This document shows positions 44,369 through 54,340 of a stretch of DNA of 64,000 nt, one piece after another. The stretch is from an uncultured Paraprevotella sp. (lineage in GTDB: Bacteria; Bacteroidota; Bacteroidia; Bacteroidales; Bacteroidaceae): contig CAJUGV010000009.1 in the NCBI GenBank assembly GCA_910586505.1, forward strand, positions 1-64,000, in the 5' to 3' direction. The translations under genes and the position numbers were made by a program. The notes beneath the pieces were generated by a model. It had not been told where the DNA came from and ran no database searches. It was given only the letters and a program-made list of their open reading frames with translations. Numbering within the stretch: position 1 is the stretch's first letter; each line of letters begins with the position of its first letter.

Positions 44369-46474
44369 TTAATATCTGTCCTCGGGCGTGGCTCCGTTGT
44401 ACACGCTTTTGGGTACAATTTCGATGAAATCAATGTTCAGCATACGGCTCGTACGCTCGTCTACCTTACGGAAGCGCAGGTAGAAAGGCTTCTCATCCAA
44501 TGTCTGCGTAGTCACAATGTGACGCAGGTACCACCAGTCGTTAGGGAATTTGGAGAGTTTGGTTGTACGGTCGTTTTCCACTCTATATACACAGGCCGGA
44601 CCCTTCATGTAACCCAGATTATGCATGGCCTTATCGTTTTCCGTAATGGTCTGCATACCGGACGTATTGTTAGACACATCAAAATTGATGTCGTCAAACA
44701 AGCCGCCATCGGTAACCATGCCGACCTTAGGATCGTAGCCCACCATACCCATATCCAAAGGAATACCGGTCGGCTGCATAAGATTTCTGTCAAATCCGAA
44801 ATAAATCTGCGTGATACTCATGAGTCCGTTACATACGTAACCTATACGTATCTCATACTGTCCGGCAGGCACGGCAGGCAAACGCAATGTCACGTCGTAT
44901 TCTCCACCGAAGTTCATATTGTCCGTACGGAAAGCAGCCAAATCCTTGTATTTTCCGTTACCGGCACTTCCGGGCTGCGGCCAACGGTTGTACTTGCAAT
45001 CGCACTGATCATCGTAATAGAGGTCCTTGAAATATCCTTCAGGGAAATGCCAGAACAGCATGTCCAGATCAGGATCCAGGCGCATGTCGTTATTGGTCAG
45101 CTCAGGCAACAAGACACCGGTATCGATGCGGATACGCTCGGTACGGAGCATGCTCACCACGTTCTCGTTATAAGACAAGACATTGCTCAGGAACTGAAAG
45201 TTACCGTTCACCGTAGCCGAACCGCCCGTAGGCAACACTTCTATTCCATCCATTCTGTTCTCCGGACGTCTTCTGTCATCGCAACGGTTCAGATAAATAG
45301 CGTCACCCAACAACGATACTTTCTGTGCCCGCAACAGATTTCCCGAAAGCGTCTCATAGTAATCCACAAAGTCTCCGCCTTCGGGCACTGACCAGTCGGG
45401 TGTGGAACGTACCAAATCTCCATAGCTGGCATTGCGGTTCAAAATATGGTAAGCGATAAAACGGTTCAGCGGATTCTTGGGATGCGTGTAATCATCGTCA
45501 TAAAGCCCCCTGTCTTCCGGATACACCTTGTCATAAATCTCTTTAGCATAATTGAACAAGGACTTGATGTCGGCAGCAAGATCACCCGTATAGACCGGCT
45601 TACCCATGTTCTGCGGGTCATACACCGTCTTGAATATCTCGTCCTTCTCCACCAACACGGTAAAACCGAACTTACGTGAGGCTGGTACCCTGTGTCCTTC
45701 TGCCGTGAAGTCCGCATTGGCCGCATACTGTGCCAAACGCTTCAACATCTCCGGACTATTGTCTCTCTCCTTGAGAATAGAATCCTTCAAATGTGTCTGT
45801 CTCAAAGCTTCCATAAATAAAGTAAAGCCCATCTCTTCGCACTTCTGCTGCATGTAATCAGGCATGAGATAGCTTGACTGCTCCAATACACGGTCGATGG
45901 TGTGAACCACTCCGTTGCTCACCGTGTCGTTGGCCTGCACAATGCGCGAATGTTCATTAAGCAGGAACACCGTCACACTGTCGCCCTGAGCGGCATTAAA
46001 CTCCCTTCCGATATTCACTTGCACCTTGCGGTCGTACATGTTGGAAGTAAGCAGGTAACCTGAAGAAAAATCGGAAGTCATATATTTCACACCGATAAGA
46101 TGACTCTTGGCCAGAGCCTCTACTGCAGAGTCCGGCAAAGTCTCTAATGAGCCACCGGGATAGTTTTGATCGATATACCGACTGATGGCCTCATTGGTAG
46201 GCGCAAAGCAAGTGTATTCTCCATACGCATACATCAAACCTTTCATGCCGGCACGCTCCAATAAGGCCGAAAAACCGTCGTAACGGTTATCCGCATCCAA
46301 ATAGTCACCGATAGTCTGTCCCTGAAACACATAGTAGCTATCGCCTTCCACACCGTCGTCATAGCATCCTGCAAGCAGGGTCGCCACGCACATGCATGAC
46401 GCAACCGAAGCAAATGTCACATGCCTGCGGAAGAAACGTCGCATTTGGAAAGCTTTCTTATATATTCTGTTCAT
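44369..46474 (-). CDS. Fasciclin (FAS1) domain lipoprotein, 701 residues
   Basis: The lipobox is LLAGCYDD (C37); ATG at residue 11 is an alternative start. The first FAS1 domain spans about 45-205, with YTCFAPTNEAI and VVHTIDRVLE. The second, degenerate, spans about 210-470, with FTVLVEKDEI and FIAYHILNRN. A C-terminal beta-sandwich domain (about 500-690) contains YDVTLRLPAVPAGQYEIRIG and RMLNIDFIEIVPK, like the last domain of the 531-residue neighbour. The two proteins may be diverged duplicates. It follows the SusD gene by 20 bp. The function is inferred to be surface glycan or host-ligand binding. Confidence 0.82.
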   Translation of the reverse strand: MNRIYKKAFQMRRFFRRHVTFASVASCMCVATLLAGCYDDGVEGDSYYVFQGQTIGDYLDADNRYDGFSALLERAGMKGLMYAYGEYTCFAPTNEAISRYIDQNYPGGSLETLPDSAVEALAKSHLIGVKYMTSDFSSGYLLTSNMYDRKVQVNIGREFNAAQGDSVTVFLLNEHSRIVQANDTVSNGVVHTIDRVLEQSSYLMPDYMQQKCEEMGFTLFMEALRQTHLKDSILKERDNSPEMLKRLAQYAANADFTAEGHRVPASRKFGFTVLVEKDEIFKTVYDPQNMGKPVYTGDLAADIKSLFNYAKEIYDKVYPEDRGLYDDDYTHPKNPLNRFIAYHILNRNASYGDLVRSTPDWSVPEGGDFVDYYETLSGNLLRAQKVSLLGDAIYLNRCDDRRRPENRMDGIEVLPTGGSATVNGNFQFLSNVLSYNENVVSMLRTERIRIDTGVLLPELTNNDMRLDPDLDMLFWHFPEGYFKDLYYDDQCDCKYNRWPQPGSAGNGKYKDLAAFRTDNMNFGGEYDVTLRLPAVPAGQYEIRIGYVCNGLMSITQIYFGFDRNLMQPTGIPLDMGMVGYDPKVGMVTDGGLFDDINFDVSNNTSGMQTITENDKAMHNLGYMKGPACVYRVENDRTTKLSKFPNDWWYLRHIVTTQTLDEKPFYLRFRKVDERTSRMLNIDFIEIVPKSVYNGATPEDRY

Positions 46475-46494
46475 CGTATCTGTTTTTATATAGA

Positions 46495-48141
46495 TTAATA
46501 AATGATATAAGCAGGATTCTGATCTTTCTCCAGCAAGGGATTCAAGTCAATCTCCTTCTGATAGAAAGGAAGATAAAGATTGTCGAGTGATCCCATACGG
46601 GCCACGGCATCACGCCCTCCTGAGGTGTACTTACGTATCAGGTAAGTATTACGCAACTTAGACATTGCCTTAACGGGATCCTCGGCATGGCGTACCATAC
46701 GCATAAGGTCATACCAGCGCTTTCCCTCGAACATCAGTTCACGTTGACGCTCATCAAGCACAAGAGACTTTACTGTTTCCTCATCGTAAGTAAGCGTCTT
46801 ATACCCCATACAGGAGCGCATGTTAACGGCCTCTACCAAAGCAAAAGCCTCTTTCAGATTTTCCTCACCTCCCATATAGGCCAAAGCTTCCGCTCTCATC
46901 AGCATCACATCGGTGAGACGGTAAATGATCCAATTTTCCACCGTCCCGCGCATATACGGCTTGTTGTCACTGTTAAAGAGTGTACGGAATTTGTAAACAG
47001 GATAACTGCTGAATGTTACGGTACCGTCATATCCGGTATTTTCCTCCAAGCGCTTATCTACTTTGTCAAAAGGCGATCCTCCTTCCTGACTCACCAGATA
47101 ATCTGCAGCACTCACCCATCCGGTCTTCCCCATCTCATGCGGTCCATAGAAAAAACTGATACCTTCGTTACTGCTGCGGACCTCACGGTCGTATTGCAGT
47201 TCGAAAATACTTTCAAATCCGTTCCCTGTCCCGAAATTCTGATTGTAAGAATAGTGTGAGTTGCCATTAACGGCATCCACCAGAAGCGGGTATCCGTTGT
47301 AGAGCGCCAACTCGCCCTGCATGTAGGCATCCATATTTATGCTGCCTTCTTCCTCACTTTTCTGCAAAGCGTCGTATTCGGCCTTTTTCTCATCCATAAT
47401 ATCTTTGGCATAAGTTGCCGCACGATCATAATCGCCTTTCCAAAGATATATGTCCGTGAGAAGTGCCTTAACAGAAAGTTTGTTGAAACGCCCCTTGCGT
47501 GAAGCCCAATCGCCAAAATAACGCTTGTCCCAAATGTAGTTTTTCGCCCACTCCAGATCATCAGTGATCTGTTGAAGCACGGTTTCTTCAGTATCAGCCG
47601 GCACCTTAAAATCCTCATCGTCACCGATAGTAGCCTGCGTCACCAAAGGTAGCTTCTTAAAGGTTCTTATAAGGTAGAAGTAACATAGGGCACGAATGGA
47701 TTTCACCTCTGCCTCATGTGTGCGCAACTCCTCCATAGAATAATTTCCGTCCTTGGCCTGCGCTCCGGGAGCATAATAAAGTACGGTATTGCACAGATTG
47801 ATGACATTATAGAAATCAGCCCACGACATCCAGCTGTTATCGGCCGTAATGTTATTGACGAAGTAGTCATAGAGTTCCTTGTTGTTAGGCATGTTACTTA
47901 CATCGGACACATTGTCGCCACGTAGCTCGCCCCATGCTATCACGCGCTGCGAGAAGCCCTTGTCCTGCATGTGATAGTAGCAGGAGGCAATGACACTTTC
48001 TACCTCGCTTTTCTTCTCCCAGTAGTTTTCCACCACCACTGCATTGAGAGGCTCGATTTCCAGAAAGTCTCCACAGGAAGTCGTCAGCACACTCATAGTA
48101 GCGGCCAGGGACAGGGTTCCGGTTATCAATATCTTCTTCAT
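46495..48141 (-). CDS. SusD/RagB-family surface glycan-binding lipoprotein (pair 1)
   Basis: This 548-residue lipoprotein has a signal peptide ending in TTSCGDFLEIEP, a classic SusD N-terminus. It carries AEVKSIRALCYFYLIRTFKKLPLVT and the C-terminal VLDERQRELMFEGKRWYDLMRMVRH box. It lies 24 bp downstream of its SusC partner. Compared with the SusD of pair 2 it is clearly a different subfamily, so the two transporters probably handle different ligands or sizes. Confidence 0.95.
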   Translation of the reverse strand: MKKILITGTLSLAATMSVLTTSCGDFLEIEPLNAVVVENYWEKKSEVESVIASCYYHMQDKGFSQRVIAWGELRGDNVSDVSNMPNNKELYDYFVNNITADNSWMSWADFYNVINLCNTVLYYAPGAQAKDGNYSMEELRTHEAEVKSIRALCYFYLIRTFKKLPLVTQATIGDDEDFKVPADTEETVLQQITDDLEWAKNYIWDKRYFGDWASRKGRFNKLSVKALLTDIYLWKGDYDRAATYAKDIMDEKKAEYDALQKSEEEGSINMDAYMQGELALYNGYPLLVDAVNGNSHYSYNQNFGTGNGFESIFELQYDREVRSSNEGISFFYGPHEMGKTGWVSAADYLVSQEGGSPFDKVDKRLEENTGYDGTVTFSSYPVYKFRTLFNSDNKPYMRGTVENWIIYRLTDVMLMRAEALAYMGGEENLKEAFALVEAVNMRSCMGYKTLTYDEETVKSLVLDERQRELMFEGKRWYDLMRMVRHAEDPVKAMSKLRNTYLIRKYTSGGRDAVARMGSLDNLYLPFYQKEIDLNPLLEKDQNPAYIIY

Positions 48142-48165
48142 ATTTTTTGCTGTTAATTCATGTCA

Positions 48166-51100
48166 TTAGAATGTAGCCGTCAGGCCGAATGTATAAGACT
48201 TGGCACGTGGAGTGATAGCCTTGTCCATGGTCACTCCCATACCACCGTAGTTCACTTCGGGGTCCACACCGGAGTACTTGGTCAGACAGAACAAGTTCTC
48301 GCCGCTCAGATAGAAGTTCAAACGTTCGAATCCGATACGCTTGATGAGTTTGGGAGCGAAAGAGTAGGACAACTGCAGATAATTCAATCGCAGGAAAGAG
48401 CCGTCTTCCACAAAACGGTCACTACCCATGTGGTTATAACCCGCATTATAGAGTGCTCTAGGCAGGATGTGTCCGCCGTCGGCTCCGTCGCCTTCCTTGC
48501 GCCAACGGTAATTTACCGCTGTGCTCTGGTTATCGGCGCCGTGCATATTTTCGGCGTTCATTCGTGCCACATTGGCGATTTTATTACCGTAACGGTAGTT
48601 GAACTGTGCATTCAGACTCCATCCCTTATACATCAGGCGAAGACCGAAACCACCAGTTAGCTTAGGCAGTGAGCTTCCCAAATAAACCACGTCATACTGG
48701 TCGATACTACCGTCGTGATTCACATCCTCGTAGATGGCATCCCCACCGGTAAAGGCATACTTCGTACCGTTGTAGTCGTAGTACATCTGCATCGGAGTTC
48801 CGTCGGCACCGTAAATCACCTCACCCTTCTCATCACGAGCCACCGGACATGAAGCCCCGGCCTCCTGTGCCTTGCCGAACTGGTCATAACTGTAGGCATA
48901 TACTCCTTTGTAGCGCAAACCGTAGATGGCACCGAAAGGATTGTCAATCTGTATACGCGTCATATACTCTCCGTTCCTGGGCAACTTGACACCCGTACCA
49001 TTCATGGCAGCCAGTCGCGTAGGATCCATGGCTGTGATGGTATTACGGTTGTTGGCAAAAGTAAAGTTGAAAGTGGCGGCCAAATCGCCCACAATCTTCA
49101 CCCTATTCAGATTGAGGTTGATTTCATATCCCTTGTTGAGCATGTCACCACCGTTTTCCACCAACAGTGTAGAGAATCCCGTAGTGCTTGGAATGGGCGC
49201 ATTTTCGGTAAGCAGGTCTGTCTGTTTCTTATTATAAAGGTTGATATCGGCCGTAATCAAATCATCAAAGAAACCGATATTCCATCCCAGGTTCCATTCG
49301 GAAGAAGTCTCCCAACGCAGGTCGGTAAGACGCACATTGCCGGGACGCATACCGATAACGTCCACATAACGCCCGTCTATGTTGTATACACTATAGTGAG
49401 TGTCCGCCTTATTCGGTTCGCGACCGTTCAGTCCCCATCCGAACCGCACGGCAAACATGCTAAGCCACTTACGTGTGGGTTCCATCCACTTTTCGTCACT
49501 CACATTCCATCGTCCGGACACAGCCGTAAAATACCCCCATCGGTGAGACGGACCGAACTTAGTGCTTCCGTCGGCACGCAACGTCAGGTCGAGCATATAT
49601 TTCGACTGATAGGCATAATGGCTCTGGAAAGCCCAATTGGCACTGCGCCCGTGACCGGAACCTGTAGAAAGTTCTTTCAAATGTCCGCCTGCCGAACCGG
49701 AAATGATAGATCCGCCCGGCAACATGTAAGAACCCAGTCTCTGATTACTGGAAGTAATGGAAGTCATCTCACCTTTGAAGAAAAGGCGTACGGAATGGTC
49801 CTGATTCTTGATATAAGGAATAAAAGTGAGCTGATGGCGGGTGGTGAAACCGAAACTCTTGCCAAAAGAAGAGGTGGCAGAGTTGATTGCCTGCTCATCT
49901 TCCTTATAGAACACGTTCTTCAGTTCCCAAGGATAGAAAGTGTCAGTGTTATTGTTCCACACACTCAGCACTACTGTACCCTTATAATTAAGCTGCGTAG
50001 ATTGTTCATCCAACCCTAACAAACGATATTGTATGTCAAACTGTGGTTGGATACTGTAACTGCGCTCTCTGTTCTGCGCCAACCAAGCGGAAGCCACGGG
50101 GTTCACGGCCTTGCGTTGTGAATCGAGCTCATCCCTGTCACCACTATAGCGCGGAATAAAACGGGGTTGCATATAATAGGTACCCAGCGAGTTTCCGTTT
50201 ACATCTTCATCATAAATAGCCAAGTTAGGCATCTTCTTGTAGGCGATGGCCAGCAGGTCGTCGCTGTTCTTGTGGTTATCGGTATAAGTGAGCGAAAAGT
50301 CACTTGAAATCTTGATACGATCGTTCACGAAATAGTCCAGCGCCATACGAGTAGTAAAACGGTCGAGCTTCTGGGCAATAATAGAACCCACCTGATGATC
50401 GTAACCGGCCGAAATACGGTAATTGGCCTTCTCGCCTCCTCCGGTGAGAGAGATGTAATGGGTCTGGAAGAGACCAAACTGCTTCACTGCCTTGCGCCAA
50501 TCCGTATTATTATTGAACTGCTCGTATTCTGAAAATACAGGATCATAGTTCAACTCCGGCTGGCTTTCAGGATTCTGGTTCACATTGAAAAGTTCTTCTT
50601 TCATCAGCATGGTATACTCGTCACCGTTAAGCAATTTATAACCCTCTGGCTGATAAGTACCTTTAAGTTTGAGCGAATAGGTAAATTTAGGCTTTCCTCT
50701 TGAGCCTCGGCGAGTCACAATATTGATTACACCGTTGGCACCCTGGGACCCCCAGATGGCTGTAGCAGCCGCATCTTTGAGCACCGTAATACTCTCAATA
50801 TCTTCGGGATTGATGGAAAGCAGCTCGGCAAATTTCTCATCGGTCATGTTGTTGTAGTCCACATCGTTGTTAGCATCGGTGGCAAAGATATTATCGTCCA
50901 CCACAATGAGCGGCTCAGCATTTCCAATAATGGTCGACACACCGCGCAGACGCATAGTAGTTCCCGATCCCAGGTTACCGGAAGAGGCAATGATGTCAAG
51001 TCCGGCGATACGTCCCTGCAAAGCCTCGTCGGCCGAAGTGAACGACAATCCGTCAAACTCCGACATTTTGATGGTCTGTTGCGAGAACGACTGCTCACGC

Positions 51101-51477
51101 TCAGGGATTGCCAAACCACCGGTGGCAATCTTCGGTCCTGCTTCGACCACCACTTCCTTAAGCGCTTTACTATTCTCCTCCATCATAATATTAAACACCT
51201 TACGGCCTTTCAGCTCGTGATACACGGTCTTGTAGCCCATATAGGTAAAACGCAGTTTATTTTTCTCATTCTGAACTTTGAGAGTGAAATTTCCGTTCAA
51301 GTCTGTCACCGTAGCCGACACGATACGATTCGCTGCGTCTATTTCGCCTACGTACACGCCCATAAGAGGACCCAAGTCGTCCGATATGGTTCCGCTGGCC
51401 ACTCGATTCTGCCCCATGGCCCACAGCGGACACAGACAGAACAGGCATATTATCAGATATTTTATCTTATTGTTCAT
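48166..51477 (-). CDS. SusC/RagA-family TonB-linked outer-membrane protein (pair 1)
   Basis: This 1,103-residue transporter has a signal peptide (1-22, WAMGQ) and a carboxypeptidase-like domain (26-105). The plug contains VSTIIGNAEPLIVVDDNIFA and ATAIWGSQGANGVINIVTRRG, with a 22-strand barrel beyond it and a C-terminal TFGLTATF. There is no STN domain. It is preceded by the 903-residue FAS1 gene (32 bp) and followed by its SusD (24 bp). Confidence 0.95.
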   Translation of the reverse strand: MNNKIKYLIICLFCLCPLWAMGQNRVASGTISDDLGPLMGVYVGEIDAANRIVSATVTDLNGNFTLKVQNEKNKLRFTYMGYKTVYHELKGRKVFNIMMEENSKALKEVVVEAGPKIATGGLAIPEREQSFSQQTIKMSEFDGLSFTSADEALQGRIAGLDIIASSGNLGSGTTMRLRGVSTIIGNAEPLIVVDDNIFATDANNDVDYNNMTDEKFAELLSINPEDIESITVLKDAAATAIWGSQGANGVINIVTRRGSRGKPKFTYSLKLKGTYQPEGYKLLNGDEYTMLMKEELFNVNQNPESQPELNYDPVFSEYEQFNNNTDWRKAVKQFGLFQTHYISLTGGGEKANYRISAGYDHQVGSIIAQKLDRFTTRMALDYFVNDRIKISSDFSLTYTDNHKNSDDLLAIAYKKMPNLAIYDEDVNGNSLGTYYMQPRFIPRYSGDRDELDSQRKAVNPVASAWLAQNRERSYSIQPQFDIQYRLLGLDEQSTQLNYKGTVVLSVWNNNTDTFYPWELKNVFYKEDEQAINSATSSFGKSFGFTTRHQLTFIPYIKNQDHSVRLFFKGEMTSITSSNQRLGSYMLPGGSIISGSAGGHLKELSTGSGHGRSANWAFQSHYAYQSKYMLDLTLRADGSTKFGPSHRWGYFTAVSGRWNVSDEKWMEPTRKWLSMFAVRFGWGLNGREPNKADTHYSVYNIDGRYVDVIGMRPGNVRLTDLRWETSSEWNLGWNIGFFDDLITADINLYNKKQTDLLTENAPIPSTTGFSTLLVENGGDMLNKGYEINLNLNRVKIVGDLAATFNFTFANNRNTITAMDPTRLAAMNGTGVKLPRNGEYMTRIQIDNPFGAIYGLRYKGVYAYSYDQFGKAQEAGASCPVARDEKGEVIYGADGTPMQMYYDYNGTKYAFTGGDAIYEDVNHDGSIDQYDVVYLGSSLPKLTGGFGLRLMYKGWSLNAQFNYRYGNKIANVARMNAENMHGADNQSTAVNYRWRKEGDGADGGHILPRALYNAGYNHMGSDRFVEDGSFLRLNYLQLSYSFAPKLIKRIGFERLNFYLSGENLFCLTKYSGVDPEVNYGGMGVTMDKAITPRAKSYTFGLTATF

Positions 51478-51509
51478 AATCTCTGTATTTATTTCTTATG
51501 TGTGATTTG

Positions 51510-54221
51510 CTATGGGTTAGTCTCAGGAGCACGTTCGCTGTCTTTAAGGCAGAAACATTCGTCATCATACACGAGCGGCTCCTTTACGCGGTGCACCACC
51601 ACATACGACGATGCATTGATTCTTGCGTCATTCGTATCCATTGTTTTCTTCGAGAAAATATATTCGCGTGTCATACGGTTGTAAAACGCAGGGTCTTCCG
51701 TGGTAACACGAGTAGGTCCCGTCTTATCCGAATTGTCGACCAAAGTGATTCCCGAAGCGTCCGAACTCACACGGAGCGTGTAGCTCAATCCCTTGTTGAT
51801 ACCGGCTAAATAGGTCGCAGCCGTCTCGTATGATTTGTTACGCACATCTCCACCGATATAGATGGAGTTGTCCTGGAAATGATATTTCAGGAAGTTCATC
51901 ACACGCTGTGTGTAAATCTGCTTGAGAGAATCCACATCCACATCCGTGCCTTCATACACCTGTTCCAGATAGTTAATATCTTTCCAGCGGGGCAGTCCCA
52001 AGCTATAAGCCTTACGCATAGCTGCATTATCGGGCACATAAACCGTGTAATGATAAGAACTGAAAGTACGGATACCTTCATTCCCGGCATTCATGTTAAG
52101 CGATTTTTTAGTGATGAGAGAATAGAGACCTTCCTGACTGGACGTCCATTCCTCATTACCCATAAGCAAATCGCGGAACTCGCTGTATTCATCCTGCTCG
52201 TCAAGTTCCATCATCAAACTGCGGAAGGTGGGCTGTACCATGCGGTCCATCACATAATAGGATCCGTTATCCATCTTCACCACTTCATCCGCCTTTATAT
52301 CTTCACCTGTAAACTGATCCCTGACAGTAGCTTCGTTGCCCTTGCGTTCAATATGTATACCGCCATCGTCTTTGGTGAGATAATATTCCGAACCGTTACC
52401 CACATAATTTCCACCTTCCACATCGCGAGGGATCGTGCAGAAATTGAGCAGGTCTGTCAGTCTGTTGGCCACTACGGGATTGGCACTATAGCCTACCACT
52501 TCATTCTTATCGTCCTTCACCTCATTGGCACGCAAGATCACAGCCCCTTCTTCCTTGCATCCCTCCAGACCGCCTACAGTACGGTCATATCTGTAGGAGA
52601 AAGCCTCCACCTGGTTTTTCTCTTCATTATAATAGAATTTAAACCAACGGGGATCATCACCGCTATAGGTCACGGGGTCTATATAACATTCCAACGCCTT
52701 GTCGGTGAGAATCAGAAAGTCGTAATGACTCACCATAGAAAGCAAATAGGGTTTGAACTCAAGCGACTTGATGGCCCAGTTTATAATACGCATATTCTCG
52801 TTTACCAACGTAGGAGCGAACACCGAACGGTAGGCTGCAGGGGCATAAGCCTTACGCATGACATAGACCGCACCGTTGTTGCACACTGCAGTGCTACCGG
52901 TCACAATGTCGTCACCAGTCATTCCTACGGGATCCTTCGCATCATCAAGAACCAGATTGAAGCGACTGGGTAATGAGGAAAGGAAAGAATATTGCATGTG
53001 GTTGTTCATGAACTCGGCCAATACATCGTTTGGCACGTTTTCAAAAGGTTCGTCGCTTGGATAGCGATCGCGCAGGAAAGCGCCCAAATCACCATTCCAA
53101 TATTCATATAAAGCATCATCGGTGGGCGCAAAAACGGCACCCATATCAAGCGGCAAATCCTCGGATCCGCCCTCGGCATAACTATTTTGAGAAGGGTCAA
53201 ACTTGAGTACGCCCTTTACTTCTTTTCCTTCATAAGAGGTAAGTGAACTGCCCGTAGCCGATTGATGAAAATAACAACGCTCATAAATAGAGTCACCTCC
53301 GGCGAGAAGCGGGTACACATCCGAACCGTAAGTCTTATTCAGTTGCCCGTAAGCTACAGAAAGATTAGAGGCTGTGAAAGGAGCCGAATAACGGTCGAGT
53401 AATTTACTGAACACACGGGTACTACCATTGGTACGCATGTAGTCGGCCATATTGGGTAATGGCAACGCCGGAGCTTCCATAATGTGGATATAACCGTTCT
53501 GGCAAGTCACATTTCCCTCTTTTACTTTCACATTATTTATATATACGTCCTCCTCCTGGAAATCCTTTCCGTTGAAGAGGTAAGAAAAGTCATTCTTAGT
53601 AACTCCCTTCGCCAACATCTGACGCCAAATGAAATGCACCATCGGCATGCTCGCATCATCTATCAGATTATAGAAGGGTTGGTGCTTTTCACGCAAACGA
53701 CGCCAATAGTCGGCACTTACCGAAGCTTCGGTAAGCGAAGCCTGCGTCACAGACGGTATGGAGTCATACACAGTCCACCGCGTGTTGTCGCGCCGCATCA
53801 CCTGTCCCTTGAGAATTTCGTCTCCATTAGGTTGGTTGGTTAACAAATCAAGCACATAGGCATTCTCCAACATAGAAGTATTCACTAAAAACCTCTTCAT
53901 TGCAACAGAGAGATTGTTCTCATCCACCCCATGCGCCTTAAAATATGCACGGTAGGTATCATCGTCGGCCACAAAAACCGTCACACTACCGGTTTTACTC
54001 AGGAATTCGGTCTGTCCCAGATCATCCACCATCTTTAAATAAATACTGAAATTGCCGCGACGCGCCAATTCTTCATAAATGCTGTTCCCTAACCAAGAGG
54101 GCTTTTCCTGTGCCCATTCATAGTCATCGGAGCAGGAGGGCATCATGCAAAGTGCACCTGCCAGAATGCTGGTAGAGAGTAAAAACCTGTACGGCTTTGT
54201 ACGTAATACTTTTTTTAGCAT
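51510..54221 (-). CDS. Fasciclin (FAS1) domain lipoprotein, 903 residues
   Basis: This 903-residue lipoprotein (lipobox MMPSCSDD) has at least three FAS1 domains. They are visible through VTVFVADDDTYRAYF (near 80), AVFAPTDDALYEYW (near 365) and YTVYVPDNAAMRKAY (near 730), with paired C-terminal FAS1 signatures such as NGYIHIMEAPALPLP. It is the first gene of the operon that runs to SusD at 37801. Length is far above a single FAS1 protein, implying an extended surface rod. No TAnnTTTG box was found just upstream, so the operon may depend on another sigma factor or on read-through past the 54284 terminator. Confidence 0.82.
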   Translation of the reverse strand: MLKKVLRTKPYRFLLSTSILAGALCMMPSCSDDYEWAQEKPSWLGNSIYEELARRGNFSIYLKMVDDLGQTEFLSKTGSVTVFVADDDTYRAYFKAHGVDENNLSVAMKRFLVNTSMLENAYVLDLLTNQPNGDEILKGQVMRRDNTRWTVYDSIPSVTQASLTEASVSADYWRRLREKHQPFYNLIDDASMPMVHFIWRQMLAKGVTKNDFSYLFNGKDFQEEDVYINNVKVKEGNVTCQNGYIHIMEAPALPLPNMADYMRTNGSTRVFSKLLDRYSAPFTASNLSVAYGQLNKTYGSDVYPLLAGGDSIYERCYFHQSATGSSLTSYEGKEVKGVLKFDPSQNSYAEGGSEDLPLDMGAVFAPTDDALYEYWNGDLGAFLRDRYPSDEPFENVPNDVLAEFMNNHMQYSFLSSLPSRFNLVLDDAKDPVGMTGDDIVTGSTAVCNNGAVYVMRKAYAPAAYRSVFAPTLVNENMRIINWAIKSLEFKPYLLSMVSHYDFLILTDKALECYIDPVTYSGDDPRWFKFYYNEEKNQVEAFSYRYDRTVGGLEGCKEEGAVILRANEVKDDKNEVVGYSANPVVANRLTDLLNFCTIPRDVEGGNYVGNGSEYYLTKDDGGIHIERKGNEATVRDQFTGEDIKADEVVKMDNGSYYVMDRMVQPTFRSLMMELDEQDEYSEFRDLLMGNEEWTSSQEGLYSLITKKSLNMNAGNEGIRTFSSYHYTVYVPDNAAMRKAYSLGLPRWKDINYLEQVYEGTDVDVDSLKQIYTQRVMNFLKYHFQDNSIYIGGDVRNKSYETAATYLAGINKGLSYTLRVSSDASGITLVDNSDKTGPTRVTTEDPAFYNRMTREYIFSKKTMDTNDARINASSYVVVHRVKEPLVYDDECFCLKDSERAPETNP

Positions 54222-54275
54222 AAAACCATATCTTTAAATTATGTTTTTCATCAGGCCGACTGTACAGCCTCGCAT

Positions 54276-54313
54276 ATAAAAAAGGGCGACGGCACACAAG
54301 GCACCGCCGCCCC
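54276..54313 (-). terminator. Intrinsic terminator after the 1,090-residue protein gene
   Basis: On the minus strand GGGCGGCGGTGC pairs imperfectly with the complementary arm (54284-54313), followed by TTTTTT (54278-54283). It separates the carbohydrate-active half of the locus from the FAS1/Sus half. Confidence 0.8.
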
Positions 54314-54340
54314 TGCTATTCATACTTTATAAAAGTGTTC